The position numbers and the translations under genes were made by a program. Positions 44,101-52,999 of a DNA stretch of 64,000 nt are shown one piece after another. The DNA comes from Corythucha ciliata (Eukaryota > Arthropoda > Insecta > Hemiptera > Tingidae). How positions within the stretch are numbered: the first letter of the stretch is position 1; each line of letters begins with the position of its first letter. The DNA lies in assembly GCA_038030265.1 (NCBI GenBank), contig CM075939.1, positions 34,081,253-34,145,252 on the forward strand, read 5' to 3'. The notes beneath the pieces were generated by a model, which did not search any database, had not been told where the DNA came from, and worked only from the letters and a program-made list of their open reading frames with translations.

Positions 44101-46577
44101 TTAGTTTATGAAGGAGGCAACCCCCACGGAACAAAAGTTTTTCAGTGACAAAATCTGCGGACTTAATTTTGTGTTTTGTGTGTGCCAGATCCACAAAAAT
44201 GTTTTTTTTAGTTAGTGAAACCCACGAAAGTGTTAGTTTTTTTTTATCAAGCGAAAATGCGTGTCAATTCCGCGAAAACGGGTTTTGAATGAGGCAGCCC
44301 CGCAAAAATGTTTTTCTGGGAGGGCAAGATCCGAGTAATTGGTTTTTTAGTGACACATACCCGTGAAAATTGTTTTTTAGTGTCCAAAATCGACGAATGA
44401 AAGAGTTTTCTGAATTAGGCAAGCCCGTGAAACTGGTCGTCATAAATCCAGCCAGTAACGTGAAAATAGAAGTTTCGCGAGAAAAAACCCGCCGAGTTGG
44501 TATTAAAAGCATGTGAAGTCCGGGATATTGATGTTTCAGAGAGGCACACCTGTTAAATAAGGTTTTTTGTTCAAGATCCGTAAAAGTGGATTTGAATTAA
44601 TCCACCCCTCGAAACTCATAGCGTTCCCCATTTGCACAAAATTCTGCATTTGGACAGTTCATTTCCACCCGTCTTCACTGAATTAAATCATATGTTAGTG
44701 GAGAAGACGGATGGAAATGAATAGCTCCGCTGCAGAATTTTGTGCAAATGGGGAACGCTATCAACAACAAAAATCCGTGAAATTATGGCGTTTTCCATTT
44801 GCATAAAATTTAGCTCTGGAGGCGTCTCTTCTCCGTTACCATAACCTTATGATATTATTCAGAGAAGACAGGTGGAAATGCTCGGTTTCAGAGCTGAATT
44901 TTATGCAAATTAAAAACCTATGTTTCTTGTGAAAATGAACTGTCCAAATCCAGAATTTTGTGCAAATGGGAAACGGTGAGTTGGTGACCCTGTAGAATTT
45001 GAACTTTTTAGGGGTATCATTGAGGTGTGCAGCTGAACCCCCCCCCCCTCCTGCAGTATTGTATATTTTTCGAACATTCTCTGAAAGGGCTGGTGTTCTA
45101 TCCCTCTGTGGCTTGGGATAACGGACCAAAAAGTGGCGGACGTTATTTCATCGTCACTTCGTTGTTTTTCCAAGTAACGAAATCATTAAATACCAACACC
45201 GTTAGTAACGGCCAGTAACGATAATAACTCGTTATTACTGATTCCCTACTCTGGGTGTTTGAACCCACTGGATAATTTGATGTATGAAACGGATAGCTGT
45301 GTTCCTCACAAACTCCCTAAAAATTGAAGACAGACGAGCGTGCTCCCCTTAAAGCACATAGTTGCAACCAGGGAAATATAGATATATCCAAGTACCATGG
45401 AATAGAAACAATTTCAGCACTAATTTCATTCGCCTATGCGCCCGGCTATCGGCTACGCGATTATGCATTCCGTGCAGAGAGCTGAAGAATTAGGAAAGCT
45501 TGGTCGTATTAACAATAGAGAAATTGACAGTCTACAGTTATTCAGAGATCTTACTAGAGCCGTTAAAAGCTTTGTGAGCTTAGTACAATTTTTTTTTTAA
45601 ATTCACCATTCCCCAATATTTACGTTGCCCCTCGCCCTCATTTTCTACCCATTAAAGCACTATTGCCTCAAAGGCCCCACCGTATAGACGACTCTCTGGT
45701 TTGGCTTACCTCATGTCCGGAAGCCAGCTCAGTCGTAATGCTTTGCATGAAATACAACGTAGACAGATCAAGGTGAGGAACCAAGGGTTGAAGAACAGAC
45801 TGAGATGCGGGTCCTTGTAGAGCCAACAGAGAGCGTTCCTCGTGCGAACAAAAACGAACGTTGACGTCTTTACCGTAGGATTTGAAATAATTCTGTCGAG
45901 AGAAAATAGCAATTGTGAGGGCTGGGTATATTGTTAAATATTGTTAAGTTATTACTTCTGCCGTCGTCATAATATTAATATCCTGATGCCTCATTGATGC
46001 GTTTGAGACGACGTGTAAACAGTCTTGAGTTTTCGTGATGACGAGGTCGTCGAGAATGCCCCCGGTGTGTCGGTCGGTGAAAAGGCTAAGCGTGCTGTGG
46101 CCAACTTTCATTTCTAGAAATAGCGTTGAATCAAGTAACAAAAAATCATTCAATATCGAATACACGCTCCATTGAATACGTCACCGTGAATAGAAGAAGT
46201 GCAAACGCTTTCCAGATACTCAACGCGGTGAGCACCCGTCACCTCAGTCTGCAACATGTGTGAAACGTCGAAAAGAGACGCGGCTTGCCTCGTGTGCAAG
46301 TGTGACTCGGATATATTTGCATCGGCGTACACTACTGGCATTTCATAGCCACCAAACGGAACCATTTTGGCGCCCATTTCAATGTGAAGAGCGTAGAGGC
46401 TCGTTCTAAGCGGCTCAGCTTTGTCGGTGACATTTAGCGTCGTTTTAGTGGAGAATCCCCTTCTCGCTTTAGAGAAAGAAATGTTTTCCTTCAACTACTA
46501 AGATAAATCAGACAAATTGTACCTACAAAATGATACTTACTGAACTGAAAAAATTTGAACAATTTTGATGAATTCAT
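38158..46577 (-). CDS. AMT: Aminomethyltransferase, glycine cleavage system T protein, mitochondrial
   Basis: Takes the aminomethyl group from the lipoyl arm of H protein and passes the methylene to tetrahydrofolate, releasing ammonia, in the mitochondrial matrix. Six exons in transcription order: 46577-46541, 46466-46185, 46113-45956, 45892-45710, 38799-38574, 38510-38158. Phases agree, giving 412 residues (human about 403). The N-terminus MNSSKLFKFFQFTRRGFSTK is a plausible matrix presequence. Family blocks follow: HLHTRQAASLFDVSHMLQT, LSLFTDRHTGGILDDL, LLALQGPASQSVLQPL, GRCGYTGEDGFEISIPSE, RDTLRLEAGLCLYGNDID (264-281), GKRRRDLQDYPGARLV and KMPFVPNQYY at the end. Exon 1 (12 codons) and its 74-nt intron are inferred from splice signals and the need for an ATG; the rest is secure. 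Intron 4 is 6.9 kb and repeat-rich. The gene is convergent with Rsf1. Confidence 0.94.
38930..40230. repeat. 30-nt array, AAAATGGCTAAACTGACCATTCGCG dialect (long)
   Basis: Dozens of decayed head-to-tail units: AAAAATGGCTAAATCAACCA plus TTCGCGCG, AATAGCCAAACTGGCCATTC, AACGGCAAAACAGACCATTC and so on, spaced about 30 nt. Fills most of the left half of AMT intron 4. Same dialect as 24240-24780. Confidence 0.75.
40246..40390. mobile_element. Hairpin MITE family C, copy 2
   Basis: ATTTCCACCCGTCTTCTC and GAGGACGGGTGGAAAT form the central arms. The flanks carry ACAGAATATTTTG and GCAGAGTTTTGTGGAA, the outer arms seen in the copy at 44621. Confidence 0.75.
40440..40535 (-). ncRNA. Possible decayed hammerhead-like / Penelope-type end
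   Basis: On the - strand CTGAGGA (40514-40520) is followed after a short spacer by GAAAC (40494-40498) and GTAGGCTGTAATAAA. CUGANGA…GAAA is the hammerhead core, common in Penelope-like elements. Stem II does not pair cleanly (U/U and G/G at the first positions), so if real it is degenerate. Confidence 0.25.
40760..41485. repeat. Array of GTTRCCATGGYAAC palindromes (X-box-like)
   Basis: Many whole or half copies of the palindrome occur: GGTTACCATGGTAGCC at about 40794, GGTTGCCATGGTAA at about 40821, GGTTGCCATGGTTAC at about 40991, GGCCATGGTAACG at about 41357, GGTTACCATAGTAAC at about 41457. The word fits the RFX X-box consensus GTNRCC-RGYAAC. It may be a degenerate minisatellite, a clustered regulatory site or both. 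It lies in AMT intron 4. Confidence 0.65.
41596..42100. mobile_element. MITE with ATAAAACACGAGTA ends, containing a nested MITE
   Basis: ATAAAACACGAGTACTGCAA with GCGCCATACTTGG at the left is inverted at 42050-42100 (CCAAGTATGGCGCC … TTGCAATACTCGTGTTTTAT). The left arm is interrupted at 41641 by a second MITE, after which a further copy of the TIR wording (GTACTGCAACACGG, GCGCCATATTTGGTCCCTC) appears. Confidence 0.7.
41641..41840. mobile_element. MITE family D (AGTACTGACA), copy 1, nested
   Basis: Left GGTACTGACAATACCCGCCA and right TGGCGGACTGTCAGTACT are inverted. The interior GGGCTTGTGATTGGCTGG, GAGCGTAACCTACATGACCG recurs in opposite orientation at 50922-51124. Confidence 0.8.
42205..42375 (+). 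pseudogene. LINE reverse-transcriptase fragment (R1-like, GAFD motif)
   Basis: The + strand reads RRTILAIFFDDRGAFDTAWW followed by PAVLATLRSLAVFPP, matching the RT palm of R1-type LINEs (LDIxGAFDNAWWPxIL). KRRTQTIDS just upstream is in another frame, so at least one frameshift is present. Sequence to about 43250 may be further decayed LINE, but no motif is secure. Confidence 0.65.
43555..43690 (+). pseudogene. LINE reverse-transcriptase fragment (PQGS and VKDLG motifs)
   Basis: QRHVWMPQGSTAAPLF resembles the RT block G-V-P-Q-G-S-V-L-G-P-L-L-F. After a frame change FITTVKDLGV resembles the later V-K-Y-L-G-V block, implying a deletion of the catalytic centre between them. Old dead copy. Confidence 0.45.
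43860..44600. repeat. 30-nt array, GTGAAAATGGTTTTTTAGTGAGCC dialect
   Basis: Units such as CCGTGAAATTGTACTTTTAG, CCGTGAAAATGGTTTTTTGG and CCGTGAAAATTGTTTTTTAG with TGAGCCA-type linkers recur about every 30-32 nt. A (TG)n run with poly-T sits at 44038-44090. Same dialect as 59270-60470. Confidence 0.75.
44621..44763. mobile_element. Hairpin MITE family C, copy 3 (most intact)
   Basis: Outer arms GCGTTCCCCATTTGCACAAA and TTTGTGCAAATGGGGAACGC are perfect inverted repeats. The inner arms CATTTCCACCCGTCTTC and GAAGACGGATGGAAATG differ by one base. Confidence 0.85.
44790..44978. mobile_element. Hairpin MITE family C, copy 4 plus an extra half copy
   Basis: GGCGTTTTCCATTTGCATAA pairs with TTATGCAAATTAAAAACC (to about 44925). 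It is followed directly by an orphan right arm (GAACTGTCCAAATCCAGAAT then TTTGTGCAAATGGGAAACG) at 44936-44978. Three arms in a row suggest recombination between neighbouring copies. Confidence 0.7.
44979..45709. other. AMT intron 4, 3' part, no recognised feature
   Basis: Contains a poly-C tract near 45040. No exon or TIR pair was found. Confidence 0.35.
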
Positions 46578-47720
46578 TTCACTATTAATCCCACCTTGTA
46601 GTGAACAACACGCCGGTTCTTCGGGTCAATCCGATAATTCCTAAAGAGATACTCAATCACCCCATAGACGTTCACTTTATCAGTTATACAACGTGGAGAG
46701 GGGAGGGAGTTATAAAATATAAAATTTATAATACATTGTTACATAATATATACACTCAAGATTTTCGGTGGCAGTAACCTTTCCCTGACGAAAATAGTGC
46801 AGCAGATTTGGGCTATTCTTTGGGATTTGGATAACAGAACACAGCACTAATAAAAAAAAATTAATTCATTAAAAATTATCCCACCTTGTAACTCGAGTAA
46901 AGATAAAAATGAAACATGCCAAAATCTTTTGATTCTGAGGCTTCTCTCATGATTACTTCGCTCTTCTAAACTCTGTAGAATAGAGTATTAATCAACTCGC
47001 GACCGTTCAACGTAACAAGCGATCGTTCCCTTTGACCATTTGAAAAATAAAAAGGTGTACCTACCTAAGCTGAAGATTTTGTATTCGTCGTTTTACGATG
47101 CCAGCTGCCTCGCAAGGCAAGGAGTGCTTTGACACCAAGAGGGCCGTGACTTTGGTGGACACTTTTATTATTATTTTTTTCAGCTTCTACCCCTTGGAAA
47201 ATTTCTAATGCCCGTTATTGACGTTGTAAAAACTGTCCAAATAATAATTTTACTTCCCGAAAGCCTGGCGCGGGTGGGGCGGGGGGTTGGGTACTGTTAT
47301 AGGGAGGAATGGAGAGAATATCGACCATGAAACATGATAATAAGCGGATAGGGTTCTAGTGTTTTATTAATGCCTTGGTCACTTTTGTCAAGTGTTCTGC
47401 AGATAGCTCCCCATTAAATTCTACTCTTCACACTTAAAATTATAGCCTTAAGTTGGTCATGGGAAGGCATGGCGTGATGTCCGCGTTTAGCATTAGCATT
47501 ACTGATTTTTTGACACCAAGAACCCGAAAATCCCGCTCAACACCAAACAATGTCTGATCCCTGAGCCACATTTCCGGAGTATGCCGCACTAGGGACCAGG
47601 AAATCTACCAAGTCGATGACAAAGCTAAGCGCTCATTTTTGGCAAATGTAAGGGGCGCTGGCAGCCACTCAGTGACGTTATGGCGGATACGCGGCTGCAT
47701 ATATGTAAATTAAGCATTAG
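46578..47720. other. AMT upstream / intergenic
   Basis: The AMT promoter should lie just right of 46577. No TATA box or further exon was identified. The phrase ATCCCACCTTGTA recurs at about 46588 and 46879, a small local duplication. Confidence 0.35.
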
Positions 47721-47722
47721 GC

Positions 47723-47840
47723 ACAGAAATCAACACCACACCACAAAACGACGGACATAAAAGTTGACGAGTGTTGAGTTGATCGTCTGAAAGACGTATC
47801 TTATTTGTGTACGCTAGCTGTGGTGTGGTGTTGATTTCTG
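47723..47840. mobile_element. Short MITE with 22-bp perfect TIR
   Basis: CAGAAATCAACACCACACCA then CA at 47723-47744 is perfectly inverted at 47819-47840. The right flank extends to TGAAACAGGCCTTA, suggesting the true end is a few bases further out and the left end is clipped. Confidence 0.8.
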
Positions 47841-48229
47841 TTGATCGTGTGAAACAGGCCTTAGTCGATGGACTAATAAAAAGTGCATTCAATCCCAGAC
47901 AAATTGGGTTAGAGACCAAATATACACGGTCGGTCCCAGGATTATACAGTTTTCGCCTACCTTGAAAACTAGCTCTTAGTTCAGTCCTAGAAGGTGTATT
48001 AGGGTGACCAGACGTCCTACTTTCCCCGGACTTGCCCTACTTTTTAGAGCGTCCGGGGACGTCCGGGCTCATTTTTCAGGTATGCGGGGAGAGGTCAAAA
48101 TTGTCCTCTTTCTTGTCCTACTTTTCAGACTCAACTTGTAACGTCCAGTCTAGTCACAACACCTTTCACTTTCAAACTGAGTGGCTTAGTATCTGACACT
48201 CACCCCACAAACTAGAGCATTAAACCACC

Positions 48230-48800
48230 AAAACAGACAATTTGGACAAACACGCGCGTTTGGCAATTTACAAAACCAAATTTCGTGAGCTTATTTGCTC
48301 TTTCAAAAACCAATTTTCATGAGTTTTGCTCTTTTCGGGAACTTGGGTCCTTTAAACCCCAATTTTGGGGATATTTGCCTGATCAAAAATCAAATTTCGT
48401 GGCTTTGTCTATTTCTAAATTTAGTTTCGCAGGTACAGTTAATTCGAATAACTAATTAGGCGGAATACGAACGGTGGAAAAACAAATTTTGCAATAAAAA
48501 ACTGTCTCTCTTCCATGACAAAATGTTTCAAATTTGGAATGATCGAAATCCAATTCAACAGATTTTTGTCTTTTTCGGCCCCAGTTTCGCGGATTTTCAC
48601 GCTTTTTCAATCCACATTTTGTGGGTTTCGCTCCTACTGAAATCAGTTTTCACGTAAACTGGCTAATTCATAAATTAATTTGGCTCTTTCAAAAACCGAA
48701 TTCCCCAATTTGGTTTATTCAAAACCCAACTTTCGTCATTTTGGCCCCTACCTAGCTGGCTTTCACTCTTTCAAAATCTAATTTTGCGGATTTGATTCAT
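48230..48800. repeat. 30-nt array, AAAAACCAATTTCGTGAG dialect
   Basis: Units such as AAAACCAAATTTCGTGAGCT, AAAAACCAATTTTCATGAGT and AAAATCAAATTTCGTGGCTT with TTTGCTCTTTC linkers, spaced about 30 nt. Same dialect as 26040-26345. Located inside the 1.2-kb TIR element. Confidence 0.75.
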
Positions 48801-48810
48801 TCAAACTGAA

Positions 48811-49068
48811 GTCTGTCCACTTAGGGATGGACTCTCGCCCGCCCTTGAATTTAATCGAATTAGCTTCCCCTTTGCCCCTTCTCCTAAAAATAACGCACCG
48901 GGAATAATTCTGGAACAAATGATCACTGTGTAGCGTCTATACGTAACCATAGTGCCCGAAGTAAAAGTCTTTTTGTTGAGTTCTTGAAGATTTTTGGTGG
49001 GAGTGAACGAATCGAACTATCGAAATGAAGCAACACATTCGAGAGTCCATCACTAAAGTGGACAGGCT
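48811..49068. mobile_element. Nested MITE, AGTCTGTCCACTT ends
   Basis: AGTCTGTCCACTTAG at the left is matched by AAGTGGACAGGCT at the right. Its first 80 bp (GGATGGACTCTCGCCCGCCC, GCTTCCCCTTTGCCCCTTCT) recur directly at 61400-61482. Confidence 0.65.
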
Positions 49069-49799
49069 TTAATAAACAATTTTAACGTTACACTGATCAA
49101 CGATTAGTCGCCCTACTTTCTATTGCAAGCGTCCTACTTTTGACTTTTTTGTGTCAGACGTCCTCGGAAACTACTTCGACGTCTGGTCACCCTAAGCAGG
49201 TGAGAAATCTCGAAAACAATGAGAGAGGGGCGAGAGAGAAAAAAATGCATAAGTCGTAGTTATCTTTGAAGCAAACATCAGGAAACGGCAATAGAATCCG
49301 TCAACCTCGTCCATTGAGCTCAGCTTCCACAGTTTCTTATTCAAGTACACTAAAGATTGACTCGGTTGATCTTTCAACCGATTGAGGTGTCCATTGGGCC
49401 ATTTTTCACTGTTATTGTAAATTGAAAACTAGAGGTGAACCTTTCACTCGTACTTTAAAGCATTATTTACAAGTAGGCATAATGGCATAATTATTTACAG
49501 TGCAGTTGTCTACTGTAAGGCTACAATTAATAAGTAATTATAATTTTTTTGGGTGATCTTACAATCCACCACGCTAACTAAGCTTCGAAAAATTGTTTAG
49601 CTCTGAAGTGGCGAATGTTTACTGTACAGTTTTATGGAGGTCGTACAAACGCGATTTCGCTGAATTGGTCGTTTTGGTCAAAATGCCCCTCAGGTTACGT
49701 CACAGCCTTTCAAAGTAGGCAAATTAAATGTGCGTTGCACGTAGGAAAAATTGCGCATCGACCGAGCTTCACGGCGGTCCAGCGACCGAGCTTCACGGC

Positions 49800-50560
49800 G
49801 TTGATGAAATGAGCCAAACCGGTGATATTATTGCTCTTCAAAATGAGCTAATACCGTGGAAGTTTTAATTTTAAAGATGTGAAACATGCAGGGAAGAGGG
49901 TTTTTTGGGTAAATTGGTTTCTAACGTGCCATGTCCGCAAAATTATGGCTTTGAATGAGCCAAACACAAGGATTGGCTTGTTTTTAAGGAGCCATAAGTG
50001 AAATTCTACATGTATAAGTGCTCAATCTGCGAAATTTAGGCGTAGAAAGAGCTAAATTTCCAAAATTCCTCAAAATAAACGAGAAATATAATTTTCACAT
50101 CACATCACAGCCTTTTCGCCATTTCATCCGCGAGTTTAGAGCTCAATTTTCAATTTCAGCCGCGAAATAGAGTTTGTCTATTTTTTTTTTTTCATCCGTA
50201 AGTTAGCGATTTTGTCATTTTCAACCCATTCAGTGATTTATCTCAATTTTACTTACGAAGTTGCCTTCAGAAACTACGAATTGGCGTTTTCCCAATTTTA
50301 GCAGAGAATGATAGCTTTTTCTCAACTGTAGCCGTGAATCAGAGCTTTTTCTCAATTTTTTCCGCGAATCAGCCTTTTTCTCAGTTTTAGCCTTTTGAAT
50401 GGTAGTGATTTTTTCCCTTTTAAGCGATTTTTCTCAATTTTAGCCATAATTTTGCCTCCAGAAACCGCGAATTAGGGTTTTCTTAATTTTAGCCGCGAAT
50501 ATGCACTTTTTATTCCATATTTTGGCCGTGAATCAGCGCATTTTCTCAATCTTAACCGTG
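49800..50560. repeat. 30-nt arrays, two dialects side by side
   Basis: 49800-50060 holds decayed GAGCCAAAC..GAAATT units. From about 50100 the TCTCAATTTTAGCCGCGAA dialect takes over with clear units (TCTCAACTGTAGCCGTGAAT, TCTCAATTTTTTCCGCGAAT, TCTCAGTTTTAGCC) spaced 28-32 nt. Confidence 0.7.
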
Positions 50561-50570
50561 AATTAGCGCG

Positions 50571-50698
50571 TTTGTTTGTGTTCACATTGCTCTTACGTGT
50601 CTGACCAATGTGAACATTAACATACAAAACCCTATGTTGGACTTTCAAATCACCCGTGGAACAGCTTGTAACCACGTCACGTCCGAATAGTCCGTATC
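50571..50698. mobile_element. MITE with AATACAGACTA ends, copy 2 (partial)
   Basis: Shares TTCACATTGCT, CCTATGTTGGACTTTCAAAT and CCACGTCACGTCC with the copy at 20181, partly in the opposite sense. It interrupts the end of the adjacent 30-nt array. Confidence 0.55.
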
Positions 50699-50921
50699 GA
50701 CCTTAAGTCGAGGTGGTGTGTGGTGAAGCGAATTACTTAATTTTGTTAAAGCCTTAACAAATATTCACGCTTCATGGGCTTTATTTACATTTATTTATAA
50801 CTTCATTTCTATATCAACATCAGGAGAATTACGCCAATGCACGAACAATGGTAGAAAAGCACGAACCAATAAATCGAAACGCTCCTACCAGTCATCCCCC
50901 ATCCCTCCAAGAACGATGGTA

Positions 50922-51124
50922 AGGCTCTAAAAGTCCATACAAGTACTGACAGTCTGCCATGTTTGATCCCGCCCTCCACATGGAGATAAAATAGATTTGA
51001 TATCTCTCATTCGCTGCTCCGGTGATGTAGGTTACGCTCACCAGCCAATCACAAGCCCTCCTCTCTCTAAAGGACCACATATGGCGGATATTGTTAGTAC
51101 CTGTGTGTAACTATATAGGTTCTC
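50922..51124. mobile_element. MITE family D, copy 2
   Basis: Opposite orientation to the copy at 41641 and colinear over its whole length. Ends AGTACTGACAGTCTGCCAT and ATGGCGGATATTGTTAGTAC. Confidence 0.8.
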
Positions 51125-51659
51125 TAACGATGGTAGCATTTCCCTCTAATGGTCCCCTCCCCTCCACCTCAGGAAAACGAAAACTGGGACCCCATTCTTT
51201 GTATTCTTTCATTTCGTAATTGTGGGTTTTATTGCCCAGGGCATTTAACACAAACAAATTATTAGCGTTTTTCTAAATTTTAGTCGCGGACTTTTCCCAA
51301 GAAAGCACATTTCTACAGTACAAATCGTCCAACGCAAAGCGGGCAAGGCAAAACAGGTTATTTTCGGCGTTGATGACCCCTTATAGCAGCGTTTTGGCTG
51401 AGACCGGGAAAAAGGCCCAAAAATAGGCCAATGAAGCCCTCGCTGGTTATGATAAAAATGACCAACATTCCGATTCGTGGGTTGAATAGAATTCAGCCAC
51501 AAAAACTGCTGTGCACCAACACCTACAAAACGTCCGAGTCCGAAATGAAAATAGTTGACAAGAGCGAAATTCCCGTCAAACCGGGTACCAAGCCCCCTTT
51601 TCACGTTCCAAGTCCAACACCCACGAACATAGATGCCTAAAAATTTCCATTTTGCCCCT

Positions 51660-52275
51660 CTTTAAGCTTTTCACTGCCTCTCTCTGAACGGCAAGCCCGG
51701 GGCGGTCCGCTCCCTCACCGTATCGCACTACCTCGGTATTCTCAGTTTCTCACTATTATAACCGTTTGGCGTCACGCAGACGCAGCTTCGTATATTCATT
51801 CTCACCCCTTGGGTTGGCGCGCTTTCCCGCCTGACTCAAGAGTGAGCAAGAGGTAACAGAGAGAGAGCGAAAAGTCGTTGCGAGCACGTGCCGCATGATT
51901 CTCTTGTTCCAACGAACTCGTTAAGTAAAAACGTTCATTTTCCTCGTCGATCTTTCGCCAAGACACGGTCAACGTGCGTCGCAAGAGTGGCCAGTTTCCG
52001 AGAACGCCTCAAACTCCACGTCTTGCCGCCTTCAGAATCGTCGCCTTCGAAGCCACTTGTCCGTCTCTTCGGCGCTCGTAAGCGTCCTCTCGTCGTCCGG
52101 TATCGCCCTGTCTTTCGGCACTCATCTCGTTCCAGTCAACGCCCAAAGGGTCGTCCTCCCTGCGTCCCTTCTACGCCTCGCTCGCCCTTCCCTCCAATTC
52201 CAATTCGTCTTTTAATAATGATTAATGTAAAAAGTAAGCACTGAGATTTCTATTGCAACCTCGGTGCCCATTACA
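51660..52275 (+). mobile_element. Candidate solo LTR (or promoter-like GC-richer block)
   Basis: A GC-richer interval with purine runs ends CCCATTACA at 52275, followed by AATC and TGGTGGCAGCGGTAAAG. A TGG-initiated tract just after a CA end is typical of the primer-binding site of Ty3/Gypsy-type LTR elements. The 5' border was not found and no gag or pol is visible, so this is either a solo LTR with leader or a coincidence. The 118-residue frame here has no recognisable domain. Confidence 0.35.
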
Positions 52276-52999
52276 AATCTGGTGGCAGCGGTAAAGCTTA
52301 GTATTAATACTATTTTGACCAACTTTTGGCCGGTAAAAATCAGTGCCCTGCGATTTCCCTAATTTGTTTAGTTTAAGATTTTTCTTTTTTTTTAAAAAAA
52401 AATTTTATTAATAAGGTATGCCCACCTACGTCCTGGACACTTAAGTCCTATATCAGTCTATCCATTATTTCGTTATTTTACCGATACGTTTTAAACGTTA
52501 ACGTAGACTAAGTTTTACTTCAGTCCTTTCTTTTGTGATGTACTTTGTTGCTCTTCCTCTAGAAGTTTCAGGGCTAAACACGCCACGATTTGCTCATAAC
52601 TCGCCGTTTATCTAATAAATATTTATTTATTTCCTCTCGGCTTCGTCATGGAAGAAACAATCAGAGAATCGCACATTTTTGTAAATGCGGGCAGGTGATG
52701 AGGAGGTAGTTGTAAATCCCCCCCCCCCCTCTGTGGGACTCAGCTCGGAGCGGACAGGAATCCTCTACGGGGTTTTGGCATGGCGTGAGGCCCGGGAGAA
52801 GATTTTTGGTAGGTAAATGGGACCGAGCGGTTGGCTTGGTCCATGGCTATTGGATCTTTCAAGAGGACCCGAGCCTATGCTGAAATTTTCCAATCAAACG
52901 TGTTATATGGTTTCCAGTCGAACATTTACTTTTTGTGGATAATTTATTTGTGAAGGCTGTACACCATTTCCCGATTGGCCCAAGGTTACGAACTCAAAC

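Larger units (their letters stand above)
48000..49193. mobile_element. TIR element TTAGGGTGACCAGACGTC, about 1.2 kb, non-autonomous
   Basis: TTAGGGTGACCAGACGTC at the left and GACGTCTGGTCACCCTAA at the right are perfectly inverted. No transposase frame lies between. The interior holds a 30-nt-type array (48230-48800) and a nested MITE (48811-49068), so it has been a carrier of other repeats. Confidence 0.75.

Noticed and set aside
51888..52244. 118-codon frame in the candidate LTR
   Set aside because: Arg/Pro/Ser-rich low complexity without domain or conserved start; more likely a consequence of local GC content.
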